A DNA stretch of 64,000 nucleotides from Mesorhizobium sp. GbtcB19 (GTDB taxonomy: Bacteria > Pseudomonadota > Alphaproteobacteria > Rhizobiales > Rhizobiaceae): assembly GCF_019091085.1 (NCBI RefSeq), contig NZ_JAGXJY010000002.1:345683-409682 (forward strand). Reading direction: 5' to 3'. Under the pieces are notes generated by a model that saw nothing but the letters and a program-made list of their open reading frames with translations, searched no databases and was not told the origin of the DNA. Shown here piece by piece: positions 57,764-64,000 of this stretch. A program made the position numbers and the translations under genes. The first letter of the stretch is position 1, and the number at the start of each line of letters is the position of its first letter.

Positions 57764-59302
57764 ATGCGCAACGAACTTCTGTCGCCGGCCGAAATGGCCG
57801 AGGCCGACAGGCTGGCAATCGCTGCCGGACCGCTCGACGGCTACGGGCTGATGCTGCGCGCCGGCGAGGCGGTAGCGGCCGTCGTGCTGGCGCGCTACCC
57901 GGCGGCGAAAAAGGTGCATGTGCTGTGCGGCCCCGGCAACAATGGCGGCGACGGATATGTCGTGGCGCGGCTGCTGGCCGAGGCGGGCGTCGATGTTGCG
58001 TTGTGGGCCGAAGGTAAGCAGAAAGCTGGAAGTGATGCCGCACGGGCTTCCGAAGCTTGCAACCTGCCCGTCAATCATCTGAATGATTTTCATCCTGAAG
58101 CAGGCGAGGTTGTCGTCGACGCCCTTTACGGCGCTGGACTCTCAAAGAACCTTTCTCCCTATGCTCAGGCCGCCTCGGGCATCAGTGGGGCGGAGAACGT
58201 GCCAGTAGTGTCAATCGATTTGCCGTCCGGCGTTTCGGGCGAGACCGGATGGACCAGAGCCTATTTCAAGGCCGACCTGACGATAACCTTCGTGCGCAAA
58301 AAACATGGGCATTTGTTGATGCCAGGGCGCAGCCTATGCGGCGAGATTATCGTTGCGGATATCGGCATCCCGGATTCGATCATTGATCAGCTGAAAATCA
58401 AGACATTTGAGAATACGCCGGATCTCTGGCTGCGATGGTACTTCCCGAGAACGGCGATCGACGTGCACAAATACCAGCGGGGCCATGTCGCTGTTTTTTC
58501 CGGCGGGCCGAACTCTACCGGGGCGGCACGGCTTTCGGCTTTGGCTGCGGCCCGAAGTGGCGCGGGCGCAACCACTATCCTGTCACCCGGGGACGCCATG
58601 CAGGTGAACGCCGCCCATTTAACGTCGATTATGTTGCGAAAGACCGATTCAGTTGCGGACGTCGATGAGTTCGTTAATGAGCGCCGGCCATTTGCATATG
58701 TGCTCGGGCCTGGATTTGGCGCTGGCGACAAGGCTCGCGATTTTACCTTGTGGTTGCTTGCGAGAAACAGGCTCGACGAGACGCAAGGCAGGCTCGACCG
58801 GGGAGGCGTTGTCCTTGACGCCGATGGCATCTCCGCGTTTCGCGACGAACCCGCGGCATTGTTCAATGCAGCGCGCCGAGTTGGGGCATACCCACTGATT
58901 TTAACACCGCACGAGGGTGAGTTTGGCCGCCTGTTCCCTGATATCGCCGCAGACAAGAAAAGCTCCAAGCTGAGCAAAGCGCGAGCGGCAGCCAAACTTG
59001 CGAATGCAATTGTGGTCTACAAGGGCGCCGATACGGAGATTGCCGCGCCCGATGGCCGCGCGGCGATCAATGCCAACGGTGCACCCTGGCTCGCCACGGC
59101 GGGGTCGGGCGACGTTCTGTCGGGGATCATTGCCGGACTGCTGGCGCAAGACATGGCACCTTTCGAAGCCGCCTGCGCCGCCGTCTGGATTCATGCCGAA
59201 GCCGGCCGCCGGTTCGGGCCCGGGTTGATTGCCGAGGACCTGCCCTCGGCGATTGTGTCTATTCTGCGCGAACTGATCGAAACCCAACCGGACCTTCGAT
59301 GA
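57764..59302 (+). CDS. nnrDE: Bifunctional NAD(P)H-hydrate epimerase/ADP-dependent NAD(P)H-hydrate dehydratase
   Basis: 512 residues from MRNELLSPAEMAEADRLAIA; ATGs at 57734 and 57746 are alternatives. The epimerase domain (about 1-215) has VHVLCGPGNNGGDGYVVARLL and SIDLPSGVSGETG. The kinase-like dehydratase domain (about 225-510) has HKYQRGHVAVFSGGPNSTGAARLSA, GPGFGAGDKARDF, LTPHEGEFGRLFPD, VVYKGADTEIA and ATAGSGDVLSGIIAGLLAQ. It repairs hydrated NAD(P)H. Between about 58030 and 59000 G+C falls to 45-55% in sampled lines against more than 70% in the first part, and codon choice shifts, although the protein is intact. The stop overlaps the next start (ATGA). Confidence 0.93.
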   Translation: MRNELLSPAEMAEADRLAIAAGPLDGYGLMLRAGEAVAAVVLARYPAAKKVHVLCGPGNNGGDGYVVARLLAEAGVDVALWAEGKQKAGSDAARASEACNLPVNHLNDFHPEAGEVVVDALYGAGLSKNLSPYAQAASGISGAENVPVVSIDLPSGVSGETGWTRAYFKADLTITFVRKKHGHLLMPGRSLCGEIIVADIGIPDSIIDQLKIKTFENTPDLWLRWYFPRTAIDVHKYQRGHVAVFSGGPNSTGAARLSALAAARSGAGATTILSPGDAMQVNAAHLTSIMLRKTDSVADVDEFVNERRPFAYVLGPGFGAGDKARDFTLWLLARNRLDETQGRLDRGGVVLDADGISAFRDEPAALFNAARRVGAYPLILTPHEGEFGRLFPDIAADKKSSKLSKARAAAKLANAIVVYKGADTEIAAPDGRAAINANGAPWLATAGSGDVLSGIIAGLLAQDMAPFEAACAAVWIHAEAGRRFGPGLIAEDLPSAIVSILRELIETQPDLR

Positions 59303-61305
59303 GTCGTCTTGCTCTCCTTTTCATCTCGCTCGTCATGGCCGCGTTCACGCTCCAGCCGGCGCGCGCTGCCGATCGTCCTGTCACCATCGTCGACGACCCT
59401 CACGTCCTCGCCACGCTCGATGCCAGGGGATACAGCTTCGCCGCTGTCTTGGGCGTCGATGGCAAGGACGACCTGAAAACCCTCTACGATGAGGCACCCG
59501 CCTACCACGCCATCGTCGAAACGGTGGCCGCCGATGTGGCGGCACTGCGCGCCGACATGAAGGCCGGCGGCCGAACCCTTTACGAAGTGACCGACGGCAA
59601 TGTCGGCCGCATCATCGACATGCGCTGGCTGAAGACGAGCGCCGCGCGCTTCCGTCTGGTCGGCGTCGTCAACCGGCTCGACCGGCGCGACTTCGCCAAG
59701 CTGAACGATGACAAGAGCTGCGGCGAGGTGCGGTTCATCTATCGCCTTGCCTACGCCTTCAAGAAGAACGGCAAGCAGCTGGCCTCGCGCCTGCCGTTCA
59801 ATTTCAACGCCATATACCGCGTCGCTCCGGACCCCGATGGCGGCTGCGCCGGCGTTGCCGGTCGTTGGACGCCACAGCTCGACGAAACGGTTGATGCCGG
59901 CTGGCTGACTGGCGGGCCGCTCGAAAGGGCCTCATTGTCCTTCAAGCAACTCGAACTCAACGCGCAGGTGGTGCGCTTTCCGTCCGGCCAGGAAACCGAG
60001 TTCGGCGGGCAGGCCGCATACCTGATGCGCATCTTCAGCATCGACGGCGCGGCGGTCGGCGAGAAGCCGCTGGAAAATACGCCGGACACGGCCCGCCTTG
60101 CAGAAGATGCGGTACTGAAAGCACGGCTTGCCGACTATGTCCGTGCCAATGCCGCCGCGGTCGATCTCGGCGTCTATGAAATCCCGGATGAATTCCTCGC
60201 CCGAAAAGTCGTCTCCTGGTCGACCTTCGGCAGCGCCAGGCAAGCCAACCATCCGTTCACGCCGCTGTTCGATCCAAAGGAATTCGCCGGGCTCGACTAT
60301 TCGAAGTTTTCCCTGGCGCGCACGCCGGAAGCCCTCGTCGAGCGTCTCGACAACGGCGCCTGCCAGGGCTGCCATCAGGCAGGTTCGACCGCCGGCTTCC
60401 ATTTCATCGGTCTCGACGATGCCACGACCTCGCCGCTCAACCGCATCGAGGTCGGTATCTCGCCGCATCTCCATGCCGAGATCCCGCGCCGCGAGGCGTG
60501 GCTCGAAGCCACGGCCGAAGGCAAGGATCCCAATCGTTTTCGTCCGCTCTCCTTCGCGCCGCCCGCCGCGTGGAAGGACACCGGTGAGGTCGCCTACGCG
60601 CCGGCCGAAACAACGATGCCATGCCTGATACCGGAAGACGCGAGCCGCTTCGGCAGCACCTGGCAATGCGGCGCCGGCACCGTCTGCACGCCGATCGCGG
60701 CCGCTTCTGGCGTTAGGACCAAACTGGCGCAATGCCTGCTGCCGAAAGACAGCACCGCGATGTTTTCCGGCCATCCCTGCCTTACCGGCTCGATCGCCAG
60801 CAACGCGGCGCAGCCTTTCAACGACCGCTACAAGATCACCGGCCAGTTCGCCGCCCCTGCCGAGGCGATTTCGCGCACCGCCTATACATGCCGGCCGCCG
60901 AAGATCGGCGTTCCGGGCGGCTTCGCCTACCGCGCCTGCGACGACAAGGATCGCGCCTTCTCCGCCTTCAAGCCAGGCAAGCCGATGCCGAACGAAATCT
61001 GCGGCCTGGTCGGCGGCAAGAAGTTCGACATCTGCGTGGCGACCAACAATTTCGACCAATGCCTCGGCGGCGCCGTCAACCGCGGCAACCGCCCGGCCTG
61101 CTCGGCCGAGCATTTCTGCCGCGAGGACTATATGTGCCAGTCGCTGCCGCGGGACACGCCGAGCGCCGCCAAGGTCGAGGGCATCGGCTTCTGCTCGCCG
61201 ACCTATTTCATTTTCCAGATGCGCATCGACAACCACGCCACGCCATGGGCGACCGCGGCGCGCGCGAGCATGAGCGCAGGCTTTGGCGCGGCGGCCGAGG
61301 AATAG
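59299..61305 (+). CDS. Secreted Cys-rich protein with one haem-c motif, unknown function
   Basis: 668 residues. A Sec signal peptide (about 1-23, ending ARA|AD) is followed by a globular region of about 320 residues without a recognised domain. Then CQGCH (Cys355, Cys358, His359), a single c-type haem attachment motif, sits in DNGACQGCHQAGSTAGFHFIG. The last 250 residues contain more than 20 Cys in short-spaced groups (for example SAEHFCREDYMCQSLP and KKFDICVATNNFDQCLGG), suggesting many disulfides. Translationally coupled to nnrDE by ATGA overlap, though a functional link is not obvious. It could be a periplasmic cytochrome-like oxidase or binding protein; no activity can be assigned. Confidence 0.75.
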   Translation: MSRLALLFISLVMAAFTLQPARAADRPVTIVDDPHVLATLDARGYSFAAVLGVDGKDDLKTLYDEAPAYHAIVETVAADVAALRADMKAGGRTLYEVTDGNVGRIIDMRWLKTSAARFRLVGVVNRLDRRDFAKLNDDKSCGEVRFIYRLAYAFKKNGKQLASRLPFNFNAIYRVAPDPDGGCAGVAGRWTPQLDETVDAGWLTGGPLERASLSFKQLELNAQVVRFPSGQETEFGGQAAYLMRIFSIDGAAVGEKPLENTPDTARLAEDAVLKARLADYVRANAAAVDLGVYEIPDEFLARKVVSWSTFGSARQANHPFTPLFDPKEFAGLDYSKFSLARTPEALVERLDNGACQGCHQAGSTAGFHFIGLDDATTSPLNRIEVGISPHLHAEIPRREAWLEATAEGKDPNRFRPLSFAPPAAWKDTGEVAYAPAETTMPCLIPEDASRFGSTWQCGAGTVCTPIAAASGVRTKLAQCLLPKDSTAMFSGHPCLTGSIASNAAQPFNDRYKITGQFAAPAEAISRTAYTCRPPKIGVPGGFAYRACDDKDRAFSAFKPGKPMPNEICGLVGGKKFDICVATNNFDQCLGGAVNRGNRPACSAEHFCREDYMCQSLPRDTPSAAKVEGIGFCSPTYFIFQMRIDNHATPWATAARASMSAGFGAAAEE

Positions 61306-62328
61306 TCAGGCTTCCTGTCTGGGGCCCGATTGCGCCACGGCGTCGGCCAGAGCCGCAAGGACGCGTTCCTCGCTGATCCCTCGCGTGTCTTGAACCCAGC
61401 TCGGCGTAGAGATCGGCGGTTCGAGATAACGCACCTGGTCGTTCACCGGCCCGGTCTCGTAGGAGCGGTTCGATCCGAAGATGAGCACGCATGGTCCGCC
61501 CAAGGCCGCAGCCGCATGGCAGAGCCCGCCGTCGACGCCGAGGAAGGCAGTCGAGGCGGCGATCTGGCACATGGCATCGGTCAGCGCCGGTGTCGAGGTG
61601 AAATCCACCGCCTCCGGAAGTGCCGCCCGGATCTGCGCGGCGGCCTCGCGTTCCCGCGGGCCGCCGATGAGCCAGACCGACCAGCCGCGCCGGACGTGAT
61701 CCTTCGCTATCGAGATAAACCGCTCCGCCGGCCATGAGCGGAAATTGGTGAAAGCCGAGGTGTAGAGCGCCAGCGCCGGCCGCGCCGGATCGATCCCGTG
61801 CCGTGCACGCCAATCGGAAAGCTCCTCAGCCGAAACCGCCATCTGCGGCGCAGGCAGCCGCATGTCATCGCCTGGCTTCTCGCCCAGCATCGCGATCGCG
61901 CAGACTTGCTCGAACAATCGCGTCTTGCGCGGGCCGAACGCCACGAAGCTCTTCGGCCAGCCCGCCGGCAGACGGTTGATGATGCCGAACTGGAATTCGC
62001 GCGGATAGCCGATGCGTTCTGGTATGCCGGCCAGCCATGGCACAAGCGCGGCCTTGGTGCTGCTGGTGAGCATATAGGCCGCCTGGTAGTTCTCCTTGCG
62101 GATTTCGCGCGCCAGGCCAGCCCGCTCTTTCAGCCCAGGCTTCCAGTGCTTCTCGACGATCCACGTCTTGCGGATATGAGGCATCAGGCGCGCCAGCGGC
62201 GCGGCAAGCCGCGAGGTGGCGACGTCGATCGGATGCCCGGGAAACTTCTCCGCGAGGACCTGGATTGCCGAATGACAACGGATGAAGTCACCGATCGCCG
62301 GCAAGCAGAAGACGAAGATGGGACGCAA
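61306..62328 (-). CDS. Glycosyltransferase family 9 (heptosyltransferase-like)
   Basis: 340 residues. The N-terminal FVFCLPAIGDFIRCHSAIQVLAEKFPGHPIDVATS resembles the WaaF/WaaC acceptor domain. In the C-terminal domain ALYTSAFTNFRSWPAERFISIAK is followed by GVDGGLCHAAAALGGPCVLIFGSN, the sugar-nucleotide site. Such enzymes add heptose or similar sugars to lipopolysaccharide core in the cytoplasm. The sugar is uncertain because many alphaproteobacteria lack heptose. Stop and start are 59 bases from the next glycosyltransferase gene upstream. Confidence 0.85.
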   Translation of the reverse strand: MRPIFVFCLPAIGDFIRCHSAIQVLAEKFPGHPIDVATSRLAAPLARLMPHIRKTWIVEKHWKPGLKERAGLAREIRKENYQAAYMLTSSTKAALVPWLAGIPERIGYPREFQFGIINRLPAGWPKSFVAFGPRKTRLFEQVCAIAMLGEKPGDDMRLPAPQMAVSAEELSDWRARHGIDPARPALALYTSAFTNFRSWPAERFISIAKDHVRRGWSVWLIGGPREREAAAQIRAALPEAVDFTSTPALTDAMCQIAASTAFLGVDGGLCHAAAALGGPCVLIFGSNRSYETGPVNDQVRYLEPPISTPSWVQDTRGISEERVLAALADAVAQSGPRQEA

Positions 62329-62387
62329 CAGGCGCTACCTTTAGATCCGGAACAATCGCCATCAATGGCTGATATGACGGTGATTTG

Positions 62388-63329
62388 TCACGGAAGCGCT
62401 TCGCCATCAAGGATGCGCGCATAGAGTTCCAGATAGGCTTTCGCCGTCCTCTCGATCGGGAACCGGTCGGCGGCCGACTGGCGGCACCGTTGCGCCGGCA
62501 GGTCTCCGATCTCGGCAAAGCCGCGCCTGAACTCCTCGTCGGTCTCGAAGAAGCGGCCGGTATCGGCATCCACGGTCTCCACAAGCGCGCCGCGCGGCGT
62601 GGTGAGCACGGGCGTGCCGCACAGCATGGCTTCGACCTGCGCCATGCCGAACGGTTCTTCCCACGAGATCGGATTGAGGAATGCCTTCGATTGACCCAAC
62701 AGGCGCAACTTGTCCTGGCCATCGACCATGCCGTGAAACCGGTAGCGGGTGGAAAGGCTCTTGAAGAACACGCCCTCGCGGCGCGTCTTGCTGCGGCCGA
62801 GCAGCTTCCAGCGCGAACCGCCGGCGATATCGAGGGTGAAGTCGAATTTCTTGGCGAGATCCACCGCCCGGTTCAGCCCCTTTCCCGCGCGCGCAATGGC
62901 CGCCATGAAGAACAGGTGGTCGTTCTTCGACGGCGCCAGCCGGTAAGCGTCCACGGGAAACCCGTTATAGACGAAGGTCTTGCGGCCATGCAGTTCGGCA
63001 TGGCGGGCGCTGAGGAAGTTCCAGTTGGGTTGCGGCCGCGGATAGTCCGGAAGATGGCCGTGCTCGGTGTTGAGCGTCGGGAAGGGGACCTCGACCTTCC
63101 AGGCGTGCAGGTTGACGATCTGCGTATCGCGCGGGATCGCGGCCCGGCATTCGGCATCGCTGACCGCATGCCTGACTTCGCATAGCGGATGCGACGATCC
63201 CGGCGCGGCGATCAGGACGACATGGTGCCCGAGCTTGACCAGCTCGGTGACCAGCCACTCGACCTGGCGCTGCGTGCCGCCATACCCCTTGGCTGGAATA
63301 AGGCTCTGGGCTGCAAGGGTTATGCGCAT
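62388..63329 (-). CDS. Glycosyltransferase family 4
   Basis: 313 residues. Starts MRITLAAQSLIPAKGYGGTQRQVEWLVTELVKLGHHVVLIA (63329 downward), the GT-B N-terminal domain. The donor site has the EX7E motif in EEPFGMAQVEAMLCGTPVLTTPRGALVE (about 240-265). Probable role in envelope or exopolysaccharide sugar transfer, paired with the GT9 gene downstream. Donor and acceptor unknown. 19 bases after the acyl-CoA carboxylase gene, so likely in the same transcript. Confidence 0.87.
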   Translation of the reverse strand: MRITLAAQSLIPAKGYGGTQRQVEWLVTELVKLGHHVVLIAAPGSSHPLCEVRHAVSDAECRAAIPRDTQIVNLHAWKVEVPFPTLNTEHGHLPDYPRPQPNWNFLSARHAELHGRKTFVYNGFPVDAYRLAPSKNDHLFFMAAIARAGKGLNRAVDLAKKFDFTLDIAGGSRWKLLGRSKTRREGVFFKSLSTRYRFHGMVDGQDKLRLLGQSKAFLNPISWEEPFGMAQVEAMLCGTPVLTTPRGALVETVDADTGRFFETDEEFRRGFAEIGDLPAQRCRQSAADRFPIERTAKAYLELYARILDGEALP

Positions 63330-63348
63330 TTCGGATCGGTGCAGCTTC

Positions 63349-64000
63349 TCACAGCGGAATGTTGTCGTGCTTCTTCCAGGGGTTCTGCATGTCCTTGTTG
63401 CGCAGCATGCGCAGCGCTCGCGCCACGCGGCGCCGGGTCGAATGCGGCATGATCACCTCGTCGATATAGCCGCGCTCGGCGGCGACGAAAGGCGACAGGA
63501 AGCGATCCTCGTAAACCTTTGTATGGGCTGCAATTTTCTCCGGATCGCCGATATCCTTGCGGTAGATGATCTCGACCGCACCCCTGGCGCCCATCACCGC
63601 GATCTGGGCCGTCGGCCAGGCATAATTCATGTCGCCGCGCAGATGCTTCGAGGCCATCACGTCATAGGCGCCGCCATAAGCCTTGCGGGTGATGACGGTG
63701 ATCTTCGGCACGGTCGCCTCGGCATAGGCGAAGAGCAGCTTGGCGCCGTGCTTGATCAGCCCGCCATATTCCTGCGCGGTGCCCGGCAGGAAGCCCGGCA
63801 CGTCGACGAAGGTGACGATGGGAATCGAAAAACAGTCGCAGAATCGCACAAAGCGCGCCGCCTTGCGGCTGGCGTCGGAATCGAGCACGCCGGCCAGCAC
63901 CATCGGCTGGTTGGCGACGAAGCCGACCGTGCGGCCCTCGACGCGGCCAAAGCCGGTGACGATGTTCTTGGCAAAGCTCTGCTGGATCTCGAAGAAATCG
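63349..64000 (-). CDS. pccB: Acyl-CoA (propionyl-CoA) carboxylase beta subunit, 5' end outside the window
   Basis: The visible 3' part (216 codons) begins in frame at the window edge with [22 protein letters not shown] and continues through [39 protein letters not shown], then [21 protein letters not shown] and [11 protein letters not shown]. This is the carboxyltransferase C-terminal domain. The sequence fits PccB-type enzymes, which carboxylate propionyl-CoA to methylmalonyl-CoA with a biotinylated alpha subunit, better than AccD. A methylcrotonyl- or acetyl-CoA enzyme is not excluded. Confidence 0.9.
   Translation of the reverse strand, partial: DFFEIQQSFAKNIVTGFGRVEGRTVGFVANQPMVLAGVLDSDASRKAARFVRFCDCFSIPIVTFVDVPGFLPGTAQEYGGLIKHGAKLLFAYAEATVPKITVITRKAYGGAYDVMASKHLRGDMNYAWPTAQIAVMGARGAVEIIYRKDIGDPEKIAAHTKVYEDRFLSPFVAAERGYIDEVIMPHSTRRRVARALRMLRNKDMQNPWKKHDNIPL

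Overview
The window is high-G+C chromosomal DNA from an alphaproteobacterium of the order Rhizobiales, most likely Mesorhizobium or a close relative. The evidence is the fused str-S10-spc-alpha ribosomal cluster, a eukaryotic-type glutamine synthetase (glnII) with a divergent gstI/DUF2735 gene, a separate glnBA operon, an ATP12-family F1 assembly chaperone gene, and several palindromic repeats of the kind scattered through rhizobial intergenic DNA. The genus is an inference from these features; no rRNA gene is present.

Layout. 1-2.1 kb: the 3' part of a gene encoding a duplicated ClpP-like (COG3904-type) protein, then a group II truncated haemoglobin. 2.2-14.9 kb: tRNA-Trp, secE-nusG, rplKA, rplJL and rpoBC, with strongly structured spacers around rplJ, rpoB and rpoC. 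15-17 kb: an O-methyltransferase, an arabinose/galactose 1-dehydrogenase and a small conserved protein, which separate the beta operon from the str operon. 17.4-36.6 kb: one uninterrupted run of translation genes (rpsL, rpsG, fusA, tuf, the S10 and spc genes, secY, adk, rpsM, rpsK, rpoA, rplQ) ending in a strong terminator. infA and rpmJ are not in this run.

36.7-49.1 kb: accessory and housekeeping genes. These are a Deg-family periplasmic protease, rarA, a possible aspartyl hydroxylase, an aldehyde-dehydrogenase locus with its own GAF/Fis regulator and a DUF779 protein, rluC, a 68-residue membrane peptide, an EamA transporter, an ATP12-family chaperone and an MFS transporter with a large soluble insertion. 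49.2-57.5 kb: nitrogen and amino-acid metabolism. gstI and glnII are divergent and glnBA lies on the minus strand; glnII and glnB each have a -24/-12 (sigma-54) promoter. Between them lie a TetR regulator with a P1-family peptidase, divergent from an APC permease, and an orphan membrane protein. 57.7-64 kb: a bifunctional NAD(P)H-hydrate repair enzyme whose middle has clearly lower G+C, a secreted Cys-rich protein with one haem-c motif, two glycosyltransferases, and the 3' part of an acyl-CoA carboxylase beta subunit.

How the parts work together: most of the window is the growth-rate machinery (ribosome, RNA polymerase, Sec channel, elongation factors). The nitrogen genes form a regulon predicted to respond to NtrC and PII. 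I saw no prophage, CRISPR array, insertion sequence or obvious defence island. The least ordinary items are regulatory and structural: the G-rich/C-rich palindrome between rpsM and rpsK, hairpin arrays flanking rpoB, paired operator-like repeats before the aldehyde dehydrogenase gene, the Ser-to-Ala change in one half of the duplicated ClpP-like protein, and the mosaic nnrDE gene.
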